From: JAYEIA01 sp964472505
GTDB lineage: Bacteria; Bacteroidota; Bacteroidia; Bacteroidales; JAADGE01
Reading direction: 5' to 3'
Assembly: GCA_964472505.1 (NCBI GenBank)
Contig: CAYYQW010000012.1
Location: forward strand, 1 to 64,000
DNA: 64,000 nt
A program made the translations under genes and the position numbers. The notes beneath the pieces were generated by a model. That model did no database searches. It was not told the origin of the DNA and saw only the letters and a program-made list of their open reading frames with translations. Within the stretch, counting starts at the first letter, position 1; every line of letters begins with the position of its first letter. Shown here piece after piece: positions 15,686 through 23,777 of the stretch.

Positions 15686-16318
15686 ATGAACACAAACATA
15701 CTTACGAAATACTTTGAAGGGCTTAGCGAGCAACAAATAAAACAATTTGAAAACTTGGAAAGCTTTTTTTTGGAAGAAAACGAGAAAGTCAACTTAGTTT
15801 CGCGCAAAGATTCAGAACATCTGTTTGTACGGCACATCTTGCATTCATTGAGCATTCCTGCCTTTGTCGAGTTTGCGGCCAAAAGCAAAATTGCCGATGT
15901 AGGAACCGGAGGAGGATTTCCGGGTTTGCCTCTGGCCATTTTCTTTCCGGATAGCCGGTTCACGCTCATTGATTCCAAAAAGAAAAAAACCGATGCCGTA
16001 AAACGGCTGCTAAAAAAAATGGAATTAAGCAATGTAAAAGTGCTTACCACGCGTACACCGGAGCATAAAGAAAAATTTGATTTCGTTCTAGGACGCGCTG
16101 TTACGGCTTATGATAAATTTTATTCGGAAGTCATTCACCTACTCAGAAAAGGCATAGAAAGCAGTATCCCAAACGGAATTTTGTATTTAAAAGGCGGTAA
16201 TTTTGAAAATGAACTAAAAGCCGTTCCTCGGCACAGTGAGGTTTATAATTTAGAAGAAGTTTTTGAAGAAGATTTTTTTGAAACCAAAAAGTTAATCTAC
16301 ACCCCTTACGACCAATAA
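15686..16318 (+). CDS. rsmG: 16S rRNA (G527-N7) methyltransferase RsmG
   Basis: SAM-dependent methylation of N7 of G527 in the 530 loop of 16S rRNA; loss gives low-level streptomycin resistance in other bacteria. The protein is 210 residues from the ATG at 15686; a TTG two codons earlier is also open. The family signature is clear: NLVSRKD, HILHSLSI, the SAM loop DVGTGGGFPGLPLAI, then TLIDSKKKKTDAV and a GRAV strand. It is last in the glycosyltransferase-sigma-rsmG run and ends at a terminator shared with citrate synthase. Confidence 0.95.
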   Translation: MNTNILTKYFEGLSEQQIKQFENLESFFLEENEKVNLVSRKDSEHLFVRHILHSLSIPAFVEFAAKSKIADVGTGGGFPGLPLAIFFPDSRFTLIDSKKKKTDAVKRLLKKMELSNVKVLTTRTPEHKEKFDFVLGRAVTAYDKFYSEVIHLLRKGIESSIPNGILYLKGGNFENELKAVPRHSEVYNLEEVFEEDFFETKKLIYTPYDQ

Positions 16319-16319
16319 A

Positions 16320-16347
16320 AAACCCGAACCTTTTCAAGTCCGGGTTT
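16320..16347. terminator. Bidirectional terminator between rsmG and citrate synthase
   Basis: AAACCCG (16320-16326) pairs with CGGGTTT (16341-16347), with an A-tract before and T-rich sequence after. It lies between convergent genes. Confidence 0.6.
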
Positions 16348-16377
16348 CTCTAAAGTACAATTCAAAAAAGAATGTAA

Positions 16378-17691
16378 CTACTTTTTCTTAATTCCTGCAA
16401 TTTCTTCCAACATATCGGTGGTTAAAGATTTAGGTCGTTCTATGGCATAACCCAAAGCACGATCCCAAGTCAAATTAGCCAATACACCTATTGCGCGTCC
16501 CACACCGAAAAGTACGGTATAGAAATCGAATTCGGTAAGCCCGTAATACCACTGAATAACACCGGATTGTGCATCCACATTGGGCCAAGGATTTTTAGCT
16601 TTTCCGTGTTCTTGCAAAATATCCGGAACCACTTTGTAGAGAATATCCACAAACTTGAACAATTCGTCATCCGGCAAATGTTTCAAACAAAATTCTCTCT
16701 GCGACTGATAACGCGGGTCGGTTTTTCTGAGCACGGCGTGGCCGTACCCGGGAATTACATTACCGGAATTCAGCGTGTCCCAAACAAATTTCTTCATTTC
16801 TTCTTCGCTCGGTAATTTTCCGTCCATTTGCTCGCGTACGCCTTGTACCCAAGCCAGCACTTCCTGATTGGCTAATCCGTGCAGCGGGCCGGCCAAACCG
16901 TTTAGCCCGGCTGAAAGAGAATAATAGGCATCCGATAAGGCGGAGCCGACCAAGTGCGTAGTATGAGCCGAAACATTTCCGGACTCGTGGTCGGAATGCA
17001 AAATAAAATACATGCGAGCCACATCATCATAAGGATTATCAATCCCCATTTGATGCGCAAAATTGCCGCCCATATCCAAATCATAATCCGGCCCGATAAT
17101 AATGTCGCCTTTAAATCGCATTCGATAAATATATGCTGCTATCGAGGGAAGGCGCGCCAGAATATTGGTAGCATCTTCGTACATATATTCCCAAGCTTTC
17201 ATTTTGTCATATTTTCCCGAAGAATAATACTCGCTGAATTTTGAATCTTTCTGCATGGACAAAAGAGCTGCGGAGAACATGGCCATCGGGTGCGTTCCGT
17301 CCGGCATATTTCTTAATACATCTATAACATATTGTGGCAGTTGTCGTCTTTTCTTAAATTCCTTAACTACTTCTTCCGCCTCTTCTTTTGTAGGTACATC
17401 ACCGGTTAAGAGAAAAAACCAAAATCCTTCCACATAAGGATAATCTTTCCCTTCCGGCTTTGGAAGCGCTTTCATGGTTTCGGGTATGGTTTTACCGCGA
17501 AAACGTATGCCTTCGTAAGGATCAAGGTATGAGATATCGGTAGTTAATGCTTTAACGCCTCGCATACCGTTCATGGCTTGTGCAATGGTTACTTCGCCTA
17601 CTTTAACATCGCCGTATTCTTTAAGCAGTCGTACCGTTCTCGGGCGATGCGCTTCAATTTTTTCGGCCAAACGTTTTTTTAATGTTGACAT
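16378..17691 (-). CDS. gltA: Citrate synthase, eukaryotic (mitochondrial)-type Si form
   Basis: Condenses oxaloacetate and acetyl-CoA to citrate at the head of the TCA cycle. At 437 residues it has the length of mitochondrial enzymes. The motifs around the three catalytic residues are of that class: PLHGLANQEVL (His), PGYGHAVLRKTDPRY (His) and NVDAQSGV (Asp), followed by TVLFGVGRAIGVLAN and ERPKS. Ordinary bacterial type II GltA sequences differ strongly here. Eukaryote-like citrate synthases are established in some bacteria such as Geobacter, so this is a known but unusual class. It appears monocistronic, with its own promoter at 17737-17768. Confidence 0.95.
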   Translation of the reverse strand: MSTLKKRLAEKIEAHRPRTVRLLKEYGDVKVGEVTIAQAMNGMRGVKALTTDISYLDPYEGIRFRGKTIPETMKALPKPEGKDYPYVEGFWFFLLTGDVPTKEEAEEVVKEFKKRRQLPQYVIDVLRNMPDGTHPMAMFSAALLSMQKDSKFSEYYSSGKYDKMKAWEYMYEDATNILARLPSIAAYIYRMRFKGDIIIGPDYDLDMGGNFAHQMGIDNPYDDVARMYFILHSDHESGNVSAHTTHLVGSALSDAYYSLSAGLNGLAGPLHGLANQEVLAWVQGVREQMDGKLPSEEEMKKFVWDTLNSGNVIPGYGHAVLRKTDPRYQSQREFCLKHLPDDELFKFVDILYKVVPDILQEHGKAKNPWPNVDAQSGVIQWYYGLTEFDFYTVLFGVGRAIGVLANLTWDRALGYAIERPKSLTTDMLEEIAGIKKK

Positions 17692-17736
17692 AATTCGTTT
17701 TTTTTTATTTGGTTAAACATTTTAATTGCATGAGTG

Positions 17737-17768
17737 TAAATATATAAATATGATAATTATTATGCAAA
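17737..17768 (-). promoter_or_regulatory. Promoter of citrate synthase
   Basis: On the minus strand TTTG (17765-17768) is followed after exactly 20 bases by TATATTTA (17737-17744), one base off TAnnTTTG. The leader to the ATG would be about 40 bases. Confidence 0.6.
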
Positions 17769-17843
17769 TCAAATATATTTTTTTTCATATTCCGGCCGAA
17801 AAAAACTCCGAGAGAATTCCGAAAAAACACCTGCTGACGGCTT

Positions 17844-18539
17844 TTATTCAATTATAATCGTCCGACTTTCAACAAAATACTGTGCGCTAATCAGCCCTCC
17901 GACTTCAGTAGCTTCATTGGCATCAGCCGATATACCGCGGTACATTTCAATTTGTGCTTCGCCGGGCAATAATTCGCCCAATTCATTTTTTGGAAATATT
18001 ACCGATGTGCTTTCAAGCGAATTAGCAGTAAATATTTTCGAATTTTCACCGCTTATATCCGTTATGCGCACATTTACATACTCGTCGGTCTCCAATGGAT
18101 CGCCTTCCCAAAATAACTCAAAACTTGAGGCTCGAGCTATAGTATCCAATTCCGGAAAAGCTACCGTATTGAGATGTACCGAATTTCCGAATTCTTTACC
18201 GTCGGCGTCTTTCCATAAAAAATCCGCATCGGATACAAAACCGCTAAAATTCGCTGAATATTGAGCCAAAGTTGCATTAAAAGTCATATACTTTTCATTA
18301 ACGGTAATTTCGCTTGGTTCGGCCAATTCCAGCAAAGTTCCCGTTTTGCTCCCAAACCGAAAACGTACAACGGCAATTGTAATATCCTGTTCTTCATCGT
18401 ATTGATAATTGTAAGAAGTAAATATTCTGTCCTGGTTCACATCGGATGAAGACTCACTTTCACAAGCCCAATATCCAAAAACAGCAATCATAAACAATAC
18501 TGCTAATAATAAGCGATTCTTAAAGGATTTTTTTTTCAT
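17844..18539 (-). CDS. Putative lipoprotein of unknown function
   Basis: A 231-residue protein. A basic start (MKKKSFKNR) and a hydrophobic segment lead to a lipobox-like WAC, so lipidation at Cys26 is likely. The mature part begins with a Ser/Glu-rich linker. The rest is acidic and beta-rich in appearance (ITIAVVRFRFGSKTG, VNVRITDISGENS, GLISAQYFVESRTIIIE), which suggests immunoglobulin-like strands. I do not recognise a family. It lies between citrate synthase and the small-RNA-like array, on the minus strand. Confidence 0.75.
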   Translation of the reverse strand: MKKKSFKNRLLLAVLFMIAVFGYWACESESSSDVNQDRIFTSYNYQYDEEQDITIAVVRFRFGSKTGTLLELAEPSEITVNEKYMTFNATLAQYSANFSGFVSDADFLWKDADGKEFGNSVHLNTVAFPELDTIARASSFELFWEGDPLETDEYVNVRITDISGENSKIFTANSLESTSVIFPKNELGELLPGEAQIEMYRGISADANEATEVGGLISAQYFVESRTIIIE

Positions 18540-18820
18540 AACTCCAAAATTTATAAGGTTAAAATAGTATCTCGGAAAAAACAGGCCAACTTTTTCAAAA
18601 TCATGCTAAACGGAGCATAAATACTGACCGGTTTTCGAAAATTCCAAAAAAAAGAATATCCGATGATTTACAGACAATCAATTCTTTTCAAATTTATGAA
18701 AAAAATTGCTTTAATACCATTTTAAAAGAGATAAAAACGGCTCCACGGTAATGTTTATTCCCGTAATGATTGAGAGAAGCACATAAATTTCGATTTTAAA
18801 AAAATAAAAAGCATAAAATT

Positions 18821-18933
18821 TTTGAAACATTTTTAAAGAGTGTGCGTAAGATAAAAATACACAAACACAGTTTGGTTTTAGGTTAATTTTGTTTTGAAAA
18901 AAGAGAGGCTCTCCGCTTCTCTTTTTTCTTTTT
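18821..18933 (+). ncRNA. Candidate small RNA unit 1 of 5
   Basis: Begins with TTTG (18821-18824), 22 bases, then TA at 18847, which I read as promoter elements. After a short A/C-rich leader comes a 64-base core (18870-18933): GTTTGGTTTTAGG, an AT-rich stretch, then a 14-base-pair terminator stem (GAAAAAAGAGAGGC / GCTTCTCTTTTTTC) with loop TCTCC and a long T-tract. The expected RNA is roughly 80 bases. No open frame of note lies inside, and no gene follows on this strand before a convergent one. I do not recognise an Rfam family; the ncRNA call is inference from repeated structure. Confidence 0.5.
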
Positions 18934-19235
18934 GTAACAAACTTAAATACAGCCAATTATTGTAAAATTTTAAAAAAATGACCTTTTTTGAAACTTTTTT
19001 GGAAACTATGCGTAGATGTTAAATGAAAAAAGGAAATACACACACATACACAGTTTGGTTTTAGGTTAATTTTGTTTTGAAAAAAGAGAGGCTCTCCGCT
19101 TCTCTTTTTTCTTTTTGTAACAAACTTAAATACAGCCAATTATTGTAAAATTTTAAAAAAATGACCTTTTTTGAAACTTTTTTGGAAACTATGCGTAGAT
19201 GTTAAATGAAAAAAGGAAATACACACACATACACA
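18870..19235 (+). repeat. Perfect tandem duplication of a 183-bp unit
   Basis: Bases 18870-19052 and 19053-19235 read identically by eye, and a third partial copy (the core only) continues at 19236-19299. Exact identity in non-coding AT-rich sequence implies a recent duplication or ongoing gene conversion. The unit contains one core-plus-terminator and the promoter-like region of the next core, so the duplication multiplies a complete transcription unit. Confidence 0.9.
18987..19116 (+). ncRNA. Candidate small RNA unit 2 of 5
   Basis: TTTG (18987-18990), 22 bases, TA at 19013, then a 40-base leader rich in ACACAC, and the 64-base core at 19053-19116, identical to unit 1. The upstream region differs from unit 1 in sequence (GGAAACTATGCGTA against AAGAGTGTGCGTA), yet keeps the TTTG-N22-TA spacing and the GCGTA block. 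The expected RNA is about 95-100 bases. Confidence 0.5.
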
Positions 19236-19299
19236 GTTTGGTTTTAGGTTAATTTTGTTTTGAAAAAAGAGAGGCTCTCCGCTTCTCTTTTTTCTTTTT
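19170..19299 (+). ncRNA. Candidate small RNA unit 3 of 5
   Basis: Exact copy of unit 2, shifted by 183 bases: TTTG at 19170-19173, TA at 19196, core at 19236-19299. Directly after its T-tract a 126-base palindromic element begins, replacing the spacer found after units 1 and 2. Confidence 0.5.
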
Positions 19300-19300
19300 T

Positions 19301-19426
19301 CCTTAAATCCGAATGTCTTTTCTAACGTGCTGCCGGTGAAGACTCCGGCAGAAGCGGAACTCGCTCAAACAGTGGCTCCGCCTGTTTGCATTTCAATCAA
19401 TTATATCACATCTTGCGGATTTAAGG
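19301..19426. repeat. 126-bp palindromic element inserted in the array
   Basis: CCTTAAATCCG (19301-19311) is repeated inverted without mismatch at 19416-19426. Inside are two further hairpins: CTGCCGG...CCGGCAG near 19330-19352 and AAACAG...CTGTTT near 19367-19387. The element is flanked by T6 on both sides, which could be a target duplication. Its higher GC content contrasts with the array around it. No transposase or coding sequence is present. It does not resemble the 160-bp or 168-bp elements elsewhere in the window. Confidence 0.65.
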
Positions 19427-19480
19427 TTTTTTATAAAATAAATTGCTTTACATTTTGTTCTTTTCAAAAAAAGTAAGATA

Positions 19481-19590
19481 TTTGTAATTATTGTGTGAGT
19501 AAAAATCTCTCTCTCACATAGTTTGGTTTTAATTTAAGAATAAATTTGTTTTGAAAAAGAGAAGCTCTCCGCTTCTCTTTTTTTCTTTTT
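19481..19590 (+). ncRNA. Candidate small RNA unit 4 of 5 (diverged copy)
   Basis: Core at 19521-19590 (70 bases). GTTTGGTTTTA and the terminator are kept, and the middle differs. The stem reads GAGAAGC-TCTCC-GCTTCTC: the G-U pair of the other copies is here an A-U pair, and the TCTCC loop is unchanged. A leader hairpin TGTGAG...CTCACA (about 19494-19517) precedes it. The upstream TTTG (19481-19484) is 15 rather than 22 bases from the TA at 19500, so its promoter is less certain than in the other units. Confidence 0.45.
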
Positions 19591-19644
19591 ATAAAAAGCC
19601 GAAGTTCATGCAGTTTTGAAAAAATTTAAAAAATATATCGTTTT

Positions 19645-19774
19645 TTTGAAACATTTTTAAAAAGTGTGCGTAAATGCTAATTGAAAAAAGGAAATACACA
19701 CACATACACAGTTTGGTTTTAGGTTAATTTTGTTTTGAAAAAAGAGAGGCTCTCCGCTTCTCTTTTTTCTTTTT
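19645..19774 (+). ncRNA. Candidate small RNA unit 5 of 5
   Basis: TTTG (19645-19648), 22 bases, TA at 19671, a 40-base leader nearly identical to units 2 and 3, and the 64-base core at 19711-19774, identical to units 1-3. The upstream sequence (AAACATTTTTAAAAAGTGTGCGTA) is close to unit 1, while the leader matches units 2 and 3, so the copies look recombined. The next gene, ridA, is convergent, so this terminator cannot be an attenuator for it. Confidence 0.5.
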
Positions 19775-19846
19775 ATTGTCCAACCCGAGAGCTTTGCTTT
19801 TAACGAAACCTTAAGTCAGCATACACAAACTTCTGTATAGCCGAGC

Positions 19847-20227
19847 TTACTGTTTTACGGCTATGGTTTCGATTTCAACCAAAACGGATTTCGGCAACTC
19901 TTTTACTGCAAAAGCTGCACGTGCCGGCGGATTTTCCGGATAATATTTACCGTAAACGCCATTCATTCCGGCAAAATTCGCCATATCGCTGAGAAGACAG
20001 GTGGATTTGACCACATCGCTGAATTCAAAACCGGCTTCAGCCAATATGGCTTTGATGTTTTGCATCACCCGTTCGGTTTGCTCTTCAATGGTTTTTCCTG
20101 CAATATCCCCGGTTTTGGGGTTCATGGGAATTTGGCCGGAAATATACAAAGTATTACCCGACAAAACGGCTTGACTGTAAGGTCCAATAGCATTGGGCGC
20201 TTGATTGGTGTGAATAATTTTTTTCAT
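19847..20227 (-). CDS. ridA: RidA-family enamine/imine deaminase
   Basis: A 126-residue protein of full family length. RidA hydrolyses reactive enamines and imines released by PLP enzymes such as threonine dehydratase. The signature segments are present: NAIGPYSQAV, LYISGQIPMNP, the PARAAFAV strand carrying the substrate-carboxylate-binding arginine, and the terminal VEIETIAV with the conserved glutamate. It is a cytosolic trimer in known members. It is convergent with the last small-RNA-like unit, and no partner gene lies nearby. Confidence 0.95.
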   Translation of the reverse strand: MKKIIHTNQAPNAIGPYSQAVLSGNTLYISGQIPMNPKTGDIAGKTIEEQTERVMQNIKAILAEAGFEFSDVVKSTCLLSDMANFAGMNGVYGKYYPENPPARAAFAVKELPKSVLVEIETIAVKQ

Positions 20228-20394
20228 GACACGCTGTTTTTTAAATTAATTAATCCAAAATGAGAGTTCTGCAAAATACAGATGCTCCATCTTGAGGAAA
20301 TCGACTTTTAGTAAAGAATTATTTACAAAAAAATCAAAATTATTGTATTTTGCGCCTAAAGTTAATTATATTTACGGCAAGCAAAAAAAACACC

Positions 20395-23300
20395 ATGGCA
20401 AATTTTCGTTTTATCGGCAGCAGGCCTTATTTTACAGAAGAAAATCATTTCTTTTTCGGAAGAAAAAACATTTCAGAACGTTTATACCAAAACCTTCTTA
20501 TTGAAGAAACGGCTGTACTTTACGGCTCTTCAGGCAGCGGAAAAACTTCGGTTTTGAATGCGGGAATAAAACCTTTGCTGGAAAATTCCGGGCGTTTTGA
20601 AATTATACAATTAGACTTTAATGCAAACGAAAATATCACAAAACAATTAGCCGCCGAGTGCGACAAGAAATTTCCGCAAGCCTGTTATTTGGACAAATTG
20701 ACGGGTCGACAAGAACATATCTGGTATTATCTGAAAAAAATACAATCACACAGCCCAAAAATCATAGCGCTGCTGATTGATAATTTTGATGAAGGGCTGC
20801 GCAGCGAAGACGGAAAACAATTCAGAGAAGAATTGCAGGATTTGCTCGAACAGAAAATTCCGGAAGCATTTATTTCGGCCACCGAAAAAAACAAAAATCA
20901 ACTTTCCGAAAAGGGAAAAGAATTGTTGGAACAACCGGTAGATTTGAAGATGATATGGACAGCCAAACCGGAAGCCGAAAACAGAATTAACACCTTCAAA
21001 GATACTTTTAAATTCAACCCAAAAAATGCTGCAAGAATAAAGGAACTGCAAGCCTCAAAAGCCAAAGAAATCATAAAAAGTATCGCCGCATTTGAATCGC
21101 CCTACAAAGGCCAAAATAATTTTGTATCAGAAGCTTTTAGTATTCCGGACGAATTGCTTGACAATTATTTGGAAGAAATATCCGACAAAAAACTGCAAAG
21201 CAGCGAATTGCAAATTTTCGGAAAAAAAGCAGAGGCGCTTGTTATTGCTGACAAAAGCAACAAATTATCGGCAGCGGAAACCATAACTGCGGATAATGCA
21301 ACTGAACATTTTTTTCATACTGAATTAATGTCTCTTTTTGAAAAAAATCCGGATTATCGGGATTTCTTGCAATACCTTACGCGAAAGCCCAAAGAATCGC
21401 CCGTTCCTTACAAAAATATACCCCGTAAATTCATTGAAAATTTTTCGGGAATTGTTGAATCACGTTTAGACCCGGAAAGTGGAAGTTGTCTTTTTCAATT
21501 CAAAAGTGCCGTATTGGAAGAGCAATTATCGGAGCTGCTCCAAAAAGAGTCAGAAAAACAACCGCCTGAAAACGATAAAAAAAATCTGCCCGAAAATCAG
21601 CCGAACCCAAGTAAAGCACATAAAAAACTTAGGTATTACCAATTGGCGGCCGTGATATTAGTGGTTTTAGCAATATTCGGAATTATGATTGTAAACCGGG
21701 CACGCAAAACGGCTCAAGACAACAAGCAATTGGCTTTATCGAATATGTATGCCGCTTATTCCTACAAAAATGCCGATACCGACCCGACACTCAGCTTTAG
21801 ATATGCTCAAAAAGCTTATGAACATTATCCCGAAAACCACGAAGCATACAGCGCTTTGCTGAATGCTTATTACAATACGGAAGTATTTTATTCGCTGCTC
21901 GGTGAACTTCCCGAAAATCGCAAGGAAGCCGTACTTTCGCCCGACGGCAAATACCTTTTGGCCTTTGTTTCACAGGCCGATAACAAATATTCGCGTGTAA
22001 GCCTGCACGATACGGAAGGAAATGAAATAAAAACCTTTGAAAATGACGCCTCAATTTTCTTTGCCGGCTTTTCTAAAGATGCAAGTCAAGCCATTTTTGC
22101 CGATACCAAAGGCCTGTTATTTTTATACGAAATAGCCGATGACCAACTGAAAGAAGTAAAAATTGCCGATTCACGCATTTTACATGCCGAACTGAGTAAA
22201 AATCAAGCTTTGTTAGTGCTCTCGGAAGAGTCGCTGAGTCTTCGTCAAAAATCGAGCGGAGAAAGCCTGTTATTTCCCGAATACGATTATCCCTACGACA
22301 TGGCCTGCATCTCGAATGACGGAAAACTAATTGCCGCCGGAGCCGATAAAAATATCTATATTTATACCGAAAGAGGCGACATGCTCAGCCGCTTTGAACT
22401 GACTACCGGTGCCGGTATTAAATATCCGCGCATAACGGCCATGAGTTTTTCACCCGACAACAGCAAACTACTTACCGTAGTAAATGATATGTTTACCAAA
22501 GCCAGTCAAATAATTGTGAGTGACACCGAAGGCAGAACACTTTTTAAATACGGCGGCCATTCCGAATGGATACGAACAGCCGACTTTTCGAAAGACGGTA
22601 CGCACATTGTATCAGCAGCTTACGACAAGACATCCGTGGTGCTGGATGAAGAAGGAAATTTAAGCGGAGAGCTTAAAGGGCACAAAACTTTTGTGAGTGA
22701 TGCCGTGTTTTTTCAAAACAACGAAACCGTTATCTCCGTAAGCGATGACGCTACAATAAGAAAATGGAAATTTGGCCGGCTCATAAATCCTTTGGCAGAA
22801 ATAGAAAATATTGACCAAGCCATTTTTTCACCTTCCGGACTGAAAATTCTCACCGCCAACGATACGCTCCTCATCCTGAGAAATATATTCGGCGAACCGG
22901 AAATAAACTTCAATACCGGAGGAAAAGAAATAAAACAAGCGGCTTTTGCCGAAAATGAACAATTCATCTACGGCCTGACCCAAGAAGGAGAAATTATTTT
23001 TTGGACACCCGACGGCGAGCCGGAATATATGATAGAAAGCAGTCCCGTGAAAGGTAATTTTGCGGATTTCTATTCCGATTCGGCTTTTGTATTGAGTTTG
23101 GAATCGGACTCCGTGCTGTTGGTACGCGATGTAAAAACCGATAAACCCAAATACAGAATAAAAGCAGACTCAAAAATAAACCATGCCTGTTTTCGTCAAA
23201 AAGACGGAAGCATACTAACGGCAGAAGCCACGGGAAAACTATATCACAGAAATGCCAAAGGAGAAATAATAAACGAATACGACAGCCACGCTTTTGGCGC

Positions 23301-23706
23301 TCAAAAAGCAGTATTTTCGCCCGATGAAAACAAAATATTGAGTACCGGCGCTGATAAAACCACCAAACTATGGAGTTTGAAAGGCGAACTTCTGCACAAT
23401 TTCCCCACCTATAACAGCAAAATAAACAGTGCTGAATTTTCGCCCGATAACCGTTTTATAATAACGGCTTCGGATGATAACAAGATTAGACTTTACACAG
23501 TTGACGGCCAATTTACCGGCGCCATTTCCTATCCCGGAAAAACTAAAAACTCAGTTTTCTCAGCCGACGGCGATTACATCATTACGATTTATTCCAATTT
23601 CGGAAAAAACACCGCCAAGTTGCAACACATCAGCCCGGAAATTATTCTGCGCTACGTAAATGAAGACAAAATTTTCGGAAACATTCAGGAATTTGATATA
23701 AAATAG
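20395..23706 (+). CDS. nSTAND1-like NTPase fused to a WD40 repeat sensor
   Basis: A 1103-residue protein from the ATG at 20395; the open frame extends 15 codons further at a TTG, without support. It opens with the STAND-type pattern RPYFTEENHFFFGR, followed by Walker A GSSGSGKTS (residues 44-52) and a Walker B-like IIALLIDNFDE. A transmembrane helix lies near residues 415-435. The C-terminal 600 residues form WD40-type repeats, for example GHSEWIRTADFSKDG, GHKTFVSDAVFF and FSPDENKILSTGADKTTKLWS. STAND proteins are signal-activated switches, many of them in conflict or defence. No separate effector domain is visible N-terminal to the NTPase, so its output is unknown. Confidence 0.82.
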   Translation: MANFRFIGSRPYFTEENHFFFGRKNISERLYQNLLIEETAVLYGSSGSGKTSVLNAGIKPLLENSGRFEIIQLDFNANENITKQLAAECDKKFPQACYLDKLTGRQEHIWYYLKKIQSHSPKIIALLIDNFDEGLRSEDGKQFREELQDLLEQKIPEAFISATEKNKNQLSEKGKELLEQPVDLKMIWTAKPEAENRINTFKDTFKFNPKNAARIKELQASKAKEIIKSIAAFESPYKGQNNFVSEAFSIPDELLDNYLEEISDKKLQSSELQIFGKKAEALVIADKSNKLSAAETITADNATEHFFHTELMSLFEKNPDYRDFLQYLTRKPKESPVPYKNIPRKFIENFSGIVESRLDPESGSCLFQFKSAVLEEQLSELLQKESEKQPPENDKKNLPENQPNPSKAHKKLRYYQLAAVILVVLAIFGIMIVNRARKTAQDNKQLALSNMYAAYSYKNADTDPTLSFRYAQKAYEHYPENHEAYSALLNAYYNTEVFYSLLGELPENRKEAVLSPDGKYLLAFVSQADNKYSRVSLHDTEGNEIKTFENDASIFFAGFSKDASQAIFADTKGLLFLYEIADDQLKEVKIADSRILHAELSKNQALLVLSEESLSLRQKSSGESLLFPEYDYPYDMACISNDGKLIAAGADKNIYIYTERGDMLSRFELTTGAGIKYPRITAMSFSPDNSKLLTVVNDMFTKASQIIVSDTEGRTLFKYGGHSEWIRTADFSKDGTHIVSAAYDKTSVVLDEEGNLSGELKGHKTFVSDAVFFQNNETVISVSDDATIRKWKFGRLINPLAEIENIDQAIFSPSGLKILTANDTLLILRNIFGEPEINFNTGGKEIKQAAFAENEQFIYGLTQEGEIIFWTPDGEPEYMIESSPVKGNFADFYSDSAFVLSLESDSVLLVRDVKTDKPKYRIKADSKINHACFRQKDGSILTAEATGKLYHRNAKGEIINEYDSHAFGAQKAVFSPDENKILSTGADKTTKLWSLKGELLHNFPTYNSKINSAEFSPDNRFIITASDDNKIRLYTVDGQFTGAISYPGKTKNSVFSADGDYIITIYSNFGKNTAKLQHISPEIILRYVNEDKIFGNIQEFDIK

Positions 23707-23777
23707 CTAAGCGACACTTCAAAACGTCCGGCAGGACTTTTGAACGTGCCGGGCCTAGGTGGTAGCGACTCCGAAAA

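Noticed and set aside
18711..19139. Two minus-strand open frames starting with the same residues (MAVFKFVTKRKKRS)
   Set aside because: They run antisense through the 183-bp repeats, so their likeness is only the repeat. Both diverge into low-complexity sequence and have no family resemblance or ribosome-binding context.
18870..19774. CRISPR array
   Set aside because: The repeat units are 64-183 bases, far too long, the intervening sequence is itself repeated rather than unique, and no cas gene is present.
18870..19774. Attenuators or riboswitches for a downstream gene
   Set aside because: The next gene is on the opposite strand, and five terminators in series on the + strand would have no gene to control.
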